Below, piece after piece: positions 16,381 to 24,182 of a stretch of 42,611 bases of DNA. Source of the stretch: an uncultured Pelagibacteraceae bacterium. Its GTDB lineage: Bacteria; Pseudomonadota; Alphaproteobacteria; Pelagibacterales; Pelagibacteraceae. Every line of letters begins with the position of its first letter. Position 1 is the first letter of the stretch. The stretch is from NCBI GenBank assembly GCA_902557215.1, contig CACDZM010000008.1, positions 1 to 42,611 of the forward strand. Direction: 5' to 3'. A model generated the notes under the pieces. The model searched no databases and was not told the origin of the DNA. It saw nothing but the letters and a program-made list of their open reading frames with translations. Position numbers and translations under genes: made by a program.

Positions 16381-16839
16381 TTAATTTTCAGGTTTAAAAA
16401 TTAAACACAATCCATTATTGCAAAATCTTTTTCCGGTGGCACTTGGACCGTCCAAAAAAACATGGCCATGATGCGCACCACAATTTGCACAATGATATTC
16501 AACTCTTTTCATTCCATAAGAATAATCTATTTTAGTTTTAAAGGCACCAGGAAGAGCCTCTGAAAAGGAAGGCCAGCCTGTACCACTATCAAATTTAGCG
16601 GTTGATGAAAATAATTTTGCCCCACAATTAGCACAGTGGTAAAAACCTTTTCTATTTTCCTTAAGAAGATCACTTGAAAAAGGTCTTTCTGTTCCCTCAT
16701 TAAACATTATATCTTTTTGAGATTGTGAAAGTTCAGGATTAATTATTTTTTTTGTTACAGAATATAAAAATTTATATGGTAATGATAAAAAAGATAAACA
16801 AGACAAACCAATTAATTTAAGGAAATTTCTTTTTAACAT
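16381..16839 (-). CDS. msrB: peptide-methionine (R)-S-oxide reductase MsrB, with N-terminal export or anchor segment
   Basis: This is a 152-residue protein. Two CANCG motifs (about residues 69-73 and 116-120) together form the zinc site, GTGWPSFSEA is the MsrB substrate loop, and HHGHVFLDGPSATGKRFCNN contains the catalytic cysteine region. It reduces methionine-R-sulfoxide in proteins. About 30 residues precede the catalytic domain: MLKRNFLKLIGLSCLSFLSL resembles a signal peptide or signal anchor, so the enzyme may act in the periplasm. The single KR rather than RR makes a Tat signal doubtful. It faces the sulfonate operon tail to tail with 12 nt between them. Confidence 0.92.
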   Translation of the reverse strand: MLKRNFLKLIGLSCLSFLSLPYKFLYSVTKKIINPELSQSQKDIMFNEGTERPFSSDLLKENRKGFYHCANCGAKLFSSTAKFDSGTGWPSFSEALPGAFKTKIDYSYGMKRVEYHCANCGAHHGHVFLDGPSATGKRFCNNGLCLIFKPEN

Positions 16840-16900
16840 AATAAAATTTTTTATTAAGAATTAATTAATTAATCAAGCAACATAATTGTCTCTGAGGATT

Positions 16901-17521
16901 TTACTGTTTAAAAAGAATTAGTGTTTCTTTTGCTATATACATTATTAGAAATGACATGAAGCAAATTATAAACAAATTGATATATCGCCAAGTTTTTTTA
17001 CTTTCAGCGAATTTCGATAAATAATTTGATAAATATCCCAAAAAAAAGAAAAATATAAATGACGCTATAGATGCACCAATACCAAAGAAAACTTTTTCTT
17101 TAATTAAAAAATTTTTTGAAAAATTGCCTAGAAAAAAAACTGTATCTGAATAAACGTGAGCATTGAGATAGGTAAAACCTAGTGTCTTAAATAAAATCTC
17201 AGATAAGGAAATTTCTTCTAGGGTGGTAGATAAATTTATATTTGTTTGGAGAGTTCTGATTTTTGAATAAATAAAATAAATCAAAAAGATTATTAAGAGA
17301 ACATTTAGTAATAATTCTATAGATGTACTGAAATATTGTTGAAAATAATGAAATAATAAAATTCCGAGAAAAATCAATAAGAGGTCAGAAACCGAACAAA
17401 CTAAACAAACTAGAAATACGTATTGTTTCTTTAATCCCTGTTCAATGACAAAAATATTTTGGGCGCCTATAGCAAGGATCAAACTTAATCCAGTAAAAAA
17501 GCCCAGGATTAAAAATTCCAT
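16901..17521 (-). CDS. LysE/ArgO-family amino acid exporter
   Basis: This is a 206-residue membrane protein with about six hydrophobic spans. The N-terminus MEFLILGFFTGLSLILAIGA followed by QNIFVIEQGLKKQYVFLVCL matches LysE/ArgO exporters, where the G-A-Q-N motif in the first span is diagnostic. These proteins export lysine, arginine or other amino acids by antiport. It overlaps the upstream methyltransferase gene by 13 bases and so is probably translationally coupled to it. The substrate is not predictable. Confidence 0.85.
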   Translation of the reverse strand: MEFLILGFFTGLSLILAIGAQNIFVIEQGLKKQYVFLVCLVCSVSDLLLIFLGILLFHYFQQYFSTSIELLLNVLLIIFLIYFIYSKIRTLQTNINLSTTLEEISLSEILFKTLGFTYLNAHVYSDTVFFLGNFSKNFLIKEKVFFGIGASIASFIFFFFLGYLSNYLSKFAESKKTWRYINLFIICFMSFLIMYIAKETLILFKQ

Positions 17522-18237
17522 ATTCTTTTTTTTCTTTGAGTAACTACAAAAAGTTTTCTCGGAAAACTTCCTTCATGTAATTCAAAAATATCCTCAATTT
17601 TAAATCCTTTTGAGATTTGAATTATTTTTTCTTTATTAAAAAAATGAACAATAAATCCATCACTTTCGTATAAATCTTCCCCAATATGTTTTCCTTTTTT
17701 ATAATCACCGTCTCCAGTATGCCTAACAGTGAATATATTAATTCCACCAGGTTTTAAAATTCTATGAACTTCTTTATTTAATTTAATAATTTCTGAAGTA
17801 GTCAAGGCCATACAGTAAAGCATGTGTGAATAACATCCATCAAAAGAATTATCCTTGTAAGGAATACCATTACGTACATCCCAAACTTTTGTAGTAATTT
17901 TATCTGCTGCAGACTTACCATCAGCCATTATAGGATCAGAATAATTTTCTATTTTTTTTTTATTAATATTTTTTATTGCCTCAGAACTGTAATCTAATGC
18001 TGTAACTTGAATCAAATTTGAATTTGCTGCAAGATAAGTTGTGTCTCTACCTAAACCAGCACCTAACTCAAGGATGTCAATTTTTTTTCTCTTAAAAAAA
18101 ATGTTTACTTTTTGATTTTCAAATATTTCTTTTGCGTGTTTGGCAGATTCGCTAGGGTCTAAACCAAACATCTCAGGCTTACTTGAGAAGCTGTTTTCCC
18201 AATGCTGAGATTGCTGGTCTAAATCTTTCTTATTCAA
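17509..18237 (-). CDS. class I SAM-dependent methyltransferase
   Basis: This 242-residue protein has motif I ILELGAGLGRDTTYLA (about 54-69), an acidic second strand TALDYSSEAI, a post-motif DNSFDGCYSHMLYCMAL and the RILKPGGINIFTVRH strand. This is a Methyltransf_11/25-type Rossmann methyltransferase acting on a small molecule. The overall pattern, with a W-E-x-x-F/Y opening and free aromatic residues, is similar to TehB/thiol-type methyltransferases, but the substrate cannot be assigned. It follows the peroxiredoxin gene by one base and overlaps the LysE gene, so the three form one operon, possibly for oxidative or xenobiotic stress. Confidence 0.8.
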   Translation of the reverse strand: MNKKDLDQQSQHWENSFSSKPEMFGLDPSESAKHAKEIFENQKVNIFFKRKKIDILELGAGLGRDTTYLAANSNLIQVTALDYSSEAIKNINKKKIENYSDPIMADGKSAADKITTKVWDVRNGIPYKDNSFDGCYSHMLYCMALTTSEIIKLNKEVHRILKPGGINIFTVRHTGDGDYKKGKHIGEDLYESDGFIVHFFNKEKIIQISKGFKIEDIFELHEGSFPRKLFVVTQRKKRIWNF

Positions 18238-18238
18238 T

Positions 18239-18904
18239 CTACTTTGAAGGATCTGGAACTTTTCTCAAGTACGGCTTAACTGCATTCCAACCATCTGGAA
18301 ACAATTTTTTAGCCTCATCATCCTTCACTGCTGGAACAATTATTACTTCCTCACCCTTTTTCCAATCTGCAGGTGTTGCAACTTTATGTTTTGCTGTTAA
18401 TTGCATAGAGTCTATTGCTCTTAAAAGCTCCATAAAATTTCTACCAGTTGCCATCGGGTAAGTTAAAAAAAGACCAATTCTTTTGTCAGGCCTAATTATA
18501 AAAACTGTTCGAACTGTTTGATTATCAACTGCTGTTCTTCCCATTGAAGTAACTCCAGCGTCTCCCTCAAGCATGTTATAAAGTTTTGCGACCTCTAAAT
18601 TTTCATCTGCAATAATTGGATAGCTTGGTTTATTTCCTGTAACATCTTTTATATCCTCTAACCATTTAACATGGTCAGATACTGGATCAACACTCAAGCC
18701 GATAACTTTTACATTTCTTTTATCAAATTCAGGTTTCATTTTTGCTAAAGAACCTAGTTCAGTTGTGCATACTGGAGTGAAATCTTTTGGATGCGAAAAC
18801 AACACACCCCAACTATCTCCTAGCCACTCATGAAAAGATATATCACCAATTTGTGTCTTTGCTTTAAAATCTGGAGCCACACTATTTATTTTTAAACTCA
18901 TCAA
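18239..18904 (-). CDS. 1-Cys peroxiredoxin, Prx6 type
   Basis: At 221 residues this is the usual length of Prx6-type peroxiredoxins. FSHPKDFTPVCTTELGSLAK (about 36-55) contains the peroxidatic Cys with the P-x-x-x-T/S-x-x-C motif. The DNQTVRTVFIIRPDKRIGL strand and a long C-terminal domain with PADWKKGEEVIIVP typify the 1-Cys class, which lacks a resolving Cys and relies on glutathione or another thiol. It reduces hydrogen peroxide and organic peroxides in the cytosol. A strong AGGAGG ribosome-binding site precedes the start. It is the first gene of the minus-strand operon and diverges from cysE. Confidence 0.93.
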   Translation of the reverse strand: MMSLKINSVAPDFKAKTQIGDISFHEWLGDSWGVLFSHPKDFTPVCTTELGSLAKMKPEFDKRNVKVIGLSVDPVSDHVKWLEDIKDVTGNKPSYPIIADENLEVAKLYNMLEGDAGVTSMGRTAVDNQTVRTVFIIRPDKRIGLFLTYPMATGRNFMELLRAIDSMQLTAKHKVATPADWKKGEEVIIVPAVKDDEAKKLFPDGWNAVKPYLRKVPDPSK

Positions 18905-19047
18905 ACCTCCTATTTTAATTCAAAAATTATATGCAAGATTGATATGCTATGCAAACTTTTGTAATACCTTATAAATATCGAAAAGAGTGACATTACATCA
19001 AGTTAATAAGGTTTAAATTTAACAAAAAACAACTATATAGCCTCATT

Positions 19048-19632
19048 ATGAATGAATATTTACAATCCATAATAGACAGAGATCCTGCTGCAAAATCAAA
19101 ATTAAGTTTAATACTTACTTATCCAGGAGTAAAAGCTATATTTTTTCATAAAATAGCTAATTTTTTTGCTAAGGCAAAATTTGATGTAGTAGCAAGAGTA
19201 ATCTCTCAACTCTCTAGATTTTTAACTGGTATAGAAATTCATCCGAAAGCTCAAATTGGAAAAAATTTATTTATTGATCACGGTATGGGAGTAGTGATTG
19301 GGGAAACATCTGAGATTGGAGATAACGTTACAATTTACCATATGGTTACTCTTGGTGGTATTTCACCAAGTATAAATTCAGATAGCCAAAGACAAATAAA
19401 AAGACATCCAACACTTATGGATAATGTGGTAGTTGGATCTGGTGCACAAATATTAGGACCTGTTGTTATTGGTGAAAATGCAAAAATTGGTGCTAATGCA
19501 GTAGTAACAAAAGATGTTCCTAACAATGCAGTAATGATAGGTATACCAGCAAGAAATGTTGGCACAACATCAAATGAATTCAAACCTTATGCTGTAACAG
19601 AGGATTCTAAAGAAATTAGTAATGAAGAATAA
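19048..19632 (+). CDS. cysE: serine O-acetyltransferase
   Basis: This 194-residue protein is the short bacterial (EpsC-like) form of CysE: a helical N-terminal domain ([19 protein letters not shown]) and a left-handed beta-helix with hexapeptide repeats. [20 protein letters not shown] and [20 protein letters not shown] (about 69-108) carry the catalytic Asp-His and CoA site. It makes O-acetylserine from serine and acetyl-CoA. Its end overlaps the start of cysK by 11 bases, so the two are translationally coupled and together form the cysteine synthesis pathway from sulfide. Sulfide or sulfite released from sulfonates could feed this pair, which is inference only. Confidence 0.95.
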   Translation: MNEYLQSIIDRDPAAKSKLSLILTYPGVKAIFFHKIANFFAKAKFDVVARVISQLSRFLTGIEIHPKAQIGKNLFIDHGMGVVIGETSEIGDNVTIYHMVTLGGISPSINSDSQRQIKRHPTLMDNVVVGSGAQILGPVVIGENAKIGANAVVTKDVPNNAVMIGIPARNVGTTSNEFKPYAVTEDSKEISNEE

Positions 19633-20623
19633 TCAAGAAGATTTTATCTCAGGTATTGGAAATACACCTTTAATTAAATTAAGGGCAGCCTCAGAAATAA
19701 CTGGATGTAATATTTATGGTAAAGCTGAATTTTTAAATCCAGGTGGTTCTGTAAAAGATAGAGCTGCATTAGCTTTAATAAAAGATGCTCAAGAAAAAAA
19801 ATTAATATCAAAAGGTGGTATAATTGTTGAGGGAACTGCTGGTAATACTGGAATAGGTCTAGGACTATTAGGTAATTCTCTTGGCTACAAAACAATCATT
19901 GTAATGAATGATAATCAAACTCAAGAAAAGAAAGATACATTAAGGAATCTTGGAGCAGAATTAAGACTGGTGCCTGCTAAACCTTACAAAGATGATAATA
20001 ATTTTGTGAAAGTTGCAGCTAGACTTGCAGATGAATTGAGGCCAACAAATAATAACGGAGTAGTTTGGGCAAATCAATTTGATAATACTGCAAATGCTAA
20101 AGGACATTATGAAGGTACCGGAAAAGAGATATGGGAACAAACTGAAGGCAAAGTAGATGGATTTGTATGTTCATCAGGAACGGGTGGAACTATTTCAGGT
20201 GTCAGCAATGCACTTAAAGAAAAAAATAAAGATGTCAAAATTTATTTATCAGATCCAAAGGGGTCCTCACTTTATAACTATATTAAACACGGTGAATTAA
20301 AATCTGAGGGTAATTCAATTACTGAAGGAATTGGATCAAGTAGAGTAACTAAAAATTTTGAAAATGCAAAAATTGATGGTGCTTACTCTATCGATGACCA
20401 TGAAGCTTTACCTATACTTTATGATTTAATTCAAAATGAGGGTTTAAGCTTAGGGACTAGTTGTGGAATAAATATTGCTGGAGCAATAAGACTTGGTAAA
20501 GAAATAGGCCCAGGAAAAACTATTGTAACTATTCTTTGTGATAGATCAGACAAATACAACTCTAAGATGTTTAATAAAACTTTTTTAAAAGAAAAAAACT
20601 TACCTTTTCCAAGCTGGTTATAA
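19622..20623 (+). CDS. cysK: cysteine synthase (O-acetylserine sulfhydrylase)
   Basis: This 333-residue fold-type II PLP enzyme opens with [17 protein letters not shown]. The PLP lysine lies in [15 protein letters not shown] (about 41-55), the phosphate/substrate loop reads [16 protein letters not shown] (about 69-84, the TAGNTG variant instead of TSGNTG), and [13 protein letters not shown] is the cofactor phosphate loop. It replaces the acetyl group of O-acetylserine with sulfide. The C-terminus is somewhat longer than in E. coli CysK. A cystathionine beta-synthase activity is not excluded for the TAGNTG subgroup. Confidence 0.93.
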   Translation: MKNNQEDFISGIGNTPLIKLRAASEITGCNIYGKAEFLNPGGSVKDRAALALIKDAQEKKLISKGGIIVEGTAGNTGIGLGLLGNSLGYKTIIVMNDNQTQEKKDTLRNLGAELRLVPAKPYKDDNNFVKVAARLADELRPTNNNGVVWANQFDNTANAKGHYEGTGKEIWEQTEGKVDGFVCSSGTGGTISGVSNALKEKNKDVKIYLSDPKGSSLYNYIKHGELKSEGNSITEGIGSSRVTKNFENAKIDGAYSIDDHEALPILYDLIQNEGLSLGTSCGINIAGAIRLGKEIGPGKTIVTILCDRSDKYNSKMFNKTFLKEKNLPFPSWL

Positions 20624-20638
20624 TATCGCATACCAGTC

Positions 20639-20662
20639 ATGTAACAAAACAGTTACATTTTT
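20639..20662 (+). terminator. dyad with T tract after cysK, weak terminator or operator
   Basis: ATGTAAC (20639-20645) and GTTACAT (20652-20658) form a perfect 7-bp dyad with a six-base loop, followed by T residues to 20662. It lies 16 nt after the cysK stop. A TATAAT hexamer at 20667-20672 follows directly, so the same dyad may instead occupy the -35 region of the promoter for the next operon. Confidence 0.45.
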
Positions 20663-20692
20663 AAGATATAATTTAATAACGTTAGGATACTT

Positions 20693-21064
20693 ATGAGAAT
20701 GTTAATAACAACTCTGGTTTTTTTTATTTTTACCTCTGCTAATGCAGAAATGAGTAAAAGTGACAGATCAAAAGCTTTGGATTGTGTTGGAATTTATATG
20801 GCCAACTATTTTTTGCCATCAGGTGAAAAATTTGAATACGGGATGAAAGAAAAATCTATTTCAACTGTAAAAGTTTTAAAAACTTATGCATTAGAAATAG
20901 GTATACCAGAAAAAGAGTGGGATGATGAAGTGAATAAGGCAGTAGATAAACATTACGGTTCAAAATATGACAAAGCTAAAACTGACAAATGTCATACGTT
21001 TGTTGAGGCTTTAGTTCCTAATGGAGCTGAAAGAGTGAAAAAAGTGGTTCAAACTTTGTATTAA
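20693..21064 (+). CDS. small secreted hypothetical protein
   Basis: This 123-residue protein has a signal peptide, MRMLITTLVFFIFTSANA, cleaved probably after residue 18. The mature part is helical, contains two cysteines (LDCVG and DKCHTF) that could form one disulfide, and has no membrane segment. The family is not recognised. It opens the run of small genes ending at 24182, 10 nt ahead of the next one, and lies downstream of a TATAAT-like element at 20667-20672. As the only exported soluble protein of this run it may act in the periplasm. Confidence 0.75.
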   Translation: MRMLITTLVFFIFTSANAEMSKSDRSKALDCVGIYMANYFLPSGEKFEYGMKEKSISTVKVLKTYALEIGIPEKEWDDEVNKAVDKHYGSKYDKAKTDKCHTFVEALVPNGAERVKKVVQTLY

Positions 21065-21074
21065 GGAGAAAAAT

Positions 21075-21359
21075 ATGGAAAAAGAAATGTTGGTGGTAGC
21101 TAAATTAAAAGAGGGTATGTTTGAAAAATTTATGGGTTTTATGCAATCACCTGAAGGTTTAGCAGAAAGAGCAAAGGTTGCAGTAGTGGAAAAAACAATT
21201 GGAACAGTAACACCAGATAAAAGCACTGTTATGTTTAAGATTTTTTGCACTGACGAAGCAGCTTTATATAAATTTATAGAGGGAACTGAAGTATCAAAAC
21301 CTATTATGTCAGCAGTATTAGATAGCTACTCAGTTTATCACTTAACCAAAGCAAAATAA
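21075..21359 (+). CDS. hypothetical protein, probable ferredoxin-like alpha/beta fold
   Basis: This is a 94-residue cytosolic protein. MLVVAKLKEGMFEKFMGFMQ, then KAVVEKTIGT-like strands, STVMFKIFCTDEAALYKFI and a closing SYSVYHLTK strand give a beta-alpha-beta-beta-alpha-beta order, as in dimeric alpha+beta barrel proteins (antibiotic-biosynthesis monooxygenase-like). No exact family was recognised. A good AAGGAG ribosome-binding site precedes the start. It is followed 13 nt later by another protein of similar size and apparent fold. Confidence 0.75.
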   Translation: MEKEMLVVAKLKEGMFEKFMGFMQSPEGLAERAKVAVVEKTIGTVTPDKSTVMFKIFCTDEAALYKFIEGTEVSKPIMSAVLDSYSVYHLTKAK

Positions 21360-21372
21360 TTGAAAGGAAAAA

Positions 21373-21660
21373 ATGAAAAATTACATGGTAACTCACACTT
21401 TCAAATCGAAAGAGATGAAAGCTAAATTTAGTGAAACAGTAGCTTCAATGAAAATGGAAGATATTGTTAAATCAATGACAAGCGATAAAGCAGCATGTCA
21501 AATGACTTGGAACACTCCAGGTGATACAATGCAAATGTTTTGCTGGTGGAAAGCAAACAGTGAAGCAGATATTAATAATCAATTAGGTCAAATGAATGAT
21601 TTCTTTGAGCCTCATAAATTTACTGAGTGTACTGATCAAGTGATGGACTATAACGCTTAA
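21373..21660 (+). CDS. hypothetical protein, possible dimeric alpha/beta barrel
   Basis: This 95-residue protein starts MKNYMVTHTFKSKEMKAKF. It is rich in methionine (about nine) and contains three cysteines (DKAACQM, QMFCWWKA, FTECTDQ) and several tryptophans. The layout of strand, helix, strand pair, helix and strand resembles its upstream neighbour and small ABM/GYD-like proteins, but no catalytic motif stands out. A GAAAGGA ribosome-binding site precedes the ATG. It lies in the middle of the 20693-24182 gene run, 11 nt before the next gene. Confidence 0.7.
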   Translation: MKNYMVTHTFKSKEMKAKFSETVASMKMEDIVKSMTSDKAACQMTWNTPGDTMQMFCWWKANSEADINNQLGQMNDFFEPHKFTECTDQVMDYNA

Positions 21661-21671
21661 CAGTAAAATTA

Positions 21672-21986
21672 ATGAAAGCAATCTATACAAGAACCATTGG
21701 TGTTTACGATGATAAACTTACTGAGGCTATGGAAATTTCTAAAGGCTTAGCAAAAGTTAGAAAAAAGCATTATCCAGATCATGAAGTTTACTTTTCATTT
21801 CAAATTGGTGGAAACCCAAGGACGGTAAGAGAAACACTTGTGGGAGAGCAGTTTACTGATAAAGCATTTGAAAATGATACAAACATGTCTGCTGATCCTG
21901 AATTTATTGAACTTCAAAAAAAGATGAAAGGTGTTTTTAAAGAGGGTACAATTCAAGATGAAATGAGAATGGTATTTAATGACTAG
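21672..21986 (+). CDS. hypothetical small protein
   Basis: This is a 104-residue soluble protein starting MKAIYTRTIGVYDDKLTEAM. A beta-strand opening, a helix ending in RKKHYPDHEVYFSFQIGG, a second strand set and a C-terminal acidic helix (EGTIQDEMRMVFND) again suggest a ferredoxin-like fold, though less clearly than in its two upstream neighbours. There is no signal peptide, no cysteine and no recognised family. Its stop is eight bases before the start of the next membrane-protein gene, which has its own AGGA ribosome-binding site. Confidence 0.7.
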   Translation: MKAIYTRTIGVYDDKLTEAMEISKGLAKVRKKHYPDHEVYFSFQIGGNPRTVRETLVGEQFTDKAFENDTNMSADPEFIELQKKMKGVFKEGTIQDEMRMVFND

Positions 21987-21994
21987 GAAATAAT

Positions 21995-22411
21995 ATGGTA
22001 GAAAAATTTAATGGAGCGTTTTATTTAATAATTTATTTAATTCACTTTTTAGGTGTTGGTGTTTACGCTTTTCAAACTATTTTTGGTACTAAAAACTTCA
22101 TGGAAAGATTTGGTATAGATCCTAGTGGCGCAATAATGATTAGGATGGCAGGAGCATTTATGCTTGCTGTTTTTTTAATGTCTATCTATGTAGCTTTTAT
22201 TAGGCCTGGAGGATTAGAAAATACCTGGGGATTTTTAAATTTAGTTTTTATAAATAATTTATGTATTTTTCTGTGTAATTTCTATTCGATTAAAATTAAT
22301 AAAACAGGAGTGAATGAGAAAACCACAAATGAAGGTATTATTGCACCCTTTGTATTTACAGTTATGAGTGCAATCCTAATTTATGGTCTATCTGATAGAA
22401 TTTATACTTAA
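21995..22411 (+). CDS. small four-span membrane protein
   Basis: This 138-residue protein has four hydrophobic segments, near residues 6-25, 45-68, 78-95 and 115-133. The loops contain few charges apart from an ERFGIDPSGAIMIRMAG segment and a Lys/Asn/Glu stretch before the last span. The family is not recognised with certainty. Its stop codon overlaps the start of the DUF1330 gene (TAATG), so the two are translationally coupled. That suggests a membrane partner or transporter for the soluble enzymes of this run. Confidence 0.7.
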   Translation: MVEKFNGAFYLIIYLIHFLGVGVYAFQTIFGTKNFMERFGIDPSGAIMIRMAGAFMLAVFLMSIYVAFIRPGGLENTWGFLNLVFINNLCIFLCNFYSIKINKTGVNEKTTNEGIIAPFVFTVMSAILIYGLSDRIYT

Positions 22412-22698
22412 TGTCTGGATTTGCGATATTCAACATAGACATAAAAAAACCAGAGGAATATAAAGAGTACGTAGAAAAAGTTAAGCCAATTGCTGAGAAA
22501 TTTGGTGGTGAATATATTGTTAGAGGTGGTGAAACTAAAGTATTAGAGGGAACCTGGACATATCCTAGAACAGTAGTAATTAAATTTCCAAGTTATGAAA
22601 AAGCTTTAGAATGGTATAACTCTGATGAGTATAAGCCAGTAAAACAAATCCGTTTAGAAAACTCAGTTGGTAACGGAATAATAATTAAAGGAGTATAA
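22411..22698 (+). CDS. DUF1330-family protein
   Basis: This 95-residue protein matches the DUF1330 pattern. It begins GFAIFNIDIKKPEEYKEYVE, continues KFGGEYIVRGGETKVLEGTW and RTVVIKFPSYEKALEWYNSD, and ends EYKPVKQIRLENSVGNGIII. The family has a dimeric alpha+beta barrel fold and unknown activity. It starts within the stop codon of the upstream membrane protein, and its own end contains the GGAG ribosome-binding site of the next gene. It is thus the central soluble gene of a tightly coupled set. Confidence 0.9.
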   Translation: MSGFAIFNIDIKKPEEYKEYVEKVKPIAEKFGGEYIVRGGETKVLEGTWTYPRTVVIKFPSYEKALEWYNSDEYKPVKQIRLENSVGNGIIIKGV

Positions 22699-22699
22699 A

Positions 22700-23020
22700 A
22701 TGTCGATATTAAAAAGATATACTGATGCAATAGACAAGAAGGATGAAGCAACTATGAATGAGCTTTTACATGATGACTTCAAATTCACAATGCATAAATC
22801 TGGAAATTCTTTAGGAAAAGCTGATGTTGTTAAATGGGCGATGAGTGGTGATATAAATCAAGAAAAAGTGAGAATTATTTATGAAAATAATGAAGTGGGT
22901 GTACATCATTCATTTGTTAAATTTAATGATGGAAACGTTGAAGCGGTGATGGCAGTTTATAAATATAAAGATGGAAAGATTATAAGTTTAGAAACTGGTG
23001 CAACTCCTATGTCAAAATAA
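22700..23020 (+). CDS. SnoaL/NTF2-like protein
   Basis: This 106-residue protein has the NTF2-like cone-fold pattern: an N-terminal helix RYTDAIDKKDEATMNELLHD, then DFKFTMHKSG, a central strand pair and a C-terminal VMAVYKYKDGKIISLETGAT. Members include SnoaL polyketide cyclases, ketosteroid-isomerase-like enzymes and many small-molecule hydratases or isomerases. It starts one base after the DUF1330 stop. Pairing with DUF1330 and an HCCA-isomerase-like gene suggests an isomerisation step on a ring-type or enolic metabolite, which remains inference. Confidence 0.8.
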   Translation: MSILKRYTDAIDKKDEATMNELLHDDFKFTMHKSGNSLGKADVVKWAMSGDINQEKVRIIYENNEVGVHHSFVKFNDGNVEAVMAVYKYKDGKIISLETGATPMSK

Positions 23021-23026
23021 GAGTAA

Positions 23027-23611
23027 ATGATTGACTTTTATTTTTCAATTGGAAGCACTTATACTTATTTAGCTGTCACTAGAATACTTGATGTAGAAAA
23101 AAAACATCAAGTCCAGTTTAATTGGAAACCATTTAGTGTTCGGGCAATCATGAAAGAAATGAATAATATACCATTTCCAAAGGATAAGCTTAATAAGGTA
23201 AATTACATGTGGAGAGATATTGAAAGACGGGCTGAAGGTTATGGTTTTTTTGCAAAAACACCTGTACCTTACCCATTATCTGAATTTGACTTAGCAAATC
23301 AAATTGCGATACTTGGATTGGATAAGGGATGGGGTATAGATTATGTTAGACTGACTTATAAAAAGTGGTTTCAAGAAGGAAAAGAACCAGCGATAGAACC
23401 AAGTATTTCTGAGATATGTAAAGAATTAAAAATGAACAAAGATGATATAATTTCTGAGGCAAAAACAAAATTAATTGAAGATAAATACCTAGCTAATACA
23501 AATTCTGCAAGAGAGAATAAGATCTTTGGTAGTCCAACTTTTGTTATTAACAATGAAATATTTTGGGGTGATGATAGAATGGAAGATGCAATTAAATTCT
23601 TTAAAAAATAA
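23027..23611 (+). CDS. 2-hydroxychromene-2-carboxylate isomerase / GST-kappa-like protein (DsbA fold)
   Basis: This 194-residue protein belongs to the DSBA-like thioredoxin family. MIDFYFSIGSTYTYLAVTRI places a Ser/Thr where HCCA isomerase and GST kappa have the glutathione-activating Ser (residue about 10-11), and FGSPTFVINNEIFWGDDRME near the C-terminus is the conserved cis-proline and W-G-x-D-R segment. There is no CxxC, so it is not an oxidoreductase. The family performs glutathione-dependent isomerisation in naphthalene-type degradation. It overlaps the next gene by one base. The substrate is unknown. Confidence 0.88.
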   Translation: MIDFYFSIGSTYTYLAVTRILDVEKKHQVQFNWKPFSVRAIMKEMNNIPFPKDKLNKVNYMWRDIERRAEGYGFFAKTPVPYPLSEFDLANQIAILGLDKGWGIDYVRLTYKKWFQEGKEPAIEPSISEICKELKMNKDDIISEAKTKLIEDKYLANTNSARENKIFGSPTFVINNEIFWGDDRMEDAIKFFKK

Positions 23612-23832
23612 TGTTACCTAAAAAATACTTTGATCTTATTTTTATTTTAATTATGGGTTTTGGAATGAGTTTATTAATGACTCTAATTATCACATATATC
23701 AACACTGGTATGGATAAAAATTATATCAACAGATTCTTAAAAGCATGGGTGGTCAGTTTACCTATAGCTATAATTGCAGCATTAATACTTGGTCCACCGA
23801 TTAAGAAATTGGTAGATAAAATTACTAAATAG
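23611..23832 (+). CDS. DUF2798-type small membrane protein
   Basis: This 73-residue protein has two hydrophobic spans (about 8-29 and 44-62). The first carries IMGFGMSLLMTLIITYINTG and the second follows FLKAWVVSLPIAIIAALILG, ending PPIKKLVDKITK. This is the DUF2798 layout, a small two-span family related to half-units of PACE-type efflux proteins. Its start lies inside the stop of the HCCA-isomerase-like gene (TAATG). With the SMR-like gene 14 nt downstream it forms a small membrane pair at the end of the run. Confidence 0.8.
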   Translation: MLPKKYFDLIFILIMGFGMSLLMTLIITYINTGMDKNYINRFLKAWVVSLPIAIIAALILGPPIKKLVDKITK

Positions 23833-23846
23833 TCATAGGTTTAATT

Positions 23847-24182
23847 GTGAGTAATTTATCGGGATATATATTTCTTATATTGGCTATTGTTCTTGGAATA
23901 ACCTCTAATGGTTTTTTAAAATCTACAAATGGTTTTACTAATATTGGTCCAACTATTTTTTGTATAGTTTCTATAATTGCTTGTATATATTGTTTATCGA
24001 AGGCGATGAATATTATTCCAGTTGGTTTTACCTATGCAACATATGGAGGATTAACAATCACAGCTGTTACGTTGTTTGGCGTATTTAAATATAATCAAAT
24101 TCCTAACCTATATGGAATTATTGGGATAATTTTAATTATTATCGGAGTAGTATTGTTAAATACTCTTGGTAAGACTACTTAG
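23847..24182 (+). CDS. SMR (EmrE-like) membrane protein lacking the essential glutamate
   Basis: This 111-residue, four-span protein aligns without gaps in span one to EmrE: YIFLILAIVLGITSNGFLKS against the YLGGAILAEVIGT region. It also keeps IPVGFTYATYGGLTI (EmrE IPTGIAYAIWSGVG) and the PNLYGIIGIILIIIGVVLLN last span. At the position of EmrE Glu14, the proton and drug site, it has glycine (residue 17), and the whole protein contains no Asp or Glu. The start is GTG with no strong ribosome-binding site. It may be the partner of a heteromeric SMR pair or have a non-efflux role. It ends overlapping the convergent HisN-like gene by eight bases. Confidence 0.8.
   Translation: MSNLSGYIFLILAIVLGITSNGFLKSTNGFTNIGPTIFCIVSIIACIYCLSKAMNIIPVGFTYATYGGLTITAVTLFGVFKYNQIPNLYGIIGIILIIIGVVLLNTLGKTT

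Noticed and set aside
18183..18461. Open frame of 92 codons antisense to the peroxiredoxin gene
   Set aside because: It lies fully opposite well-supported genes and has no ribosome-binding site or recognisable domain.
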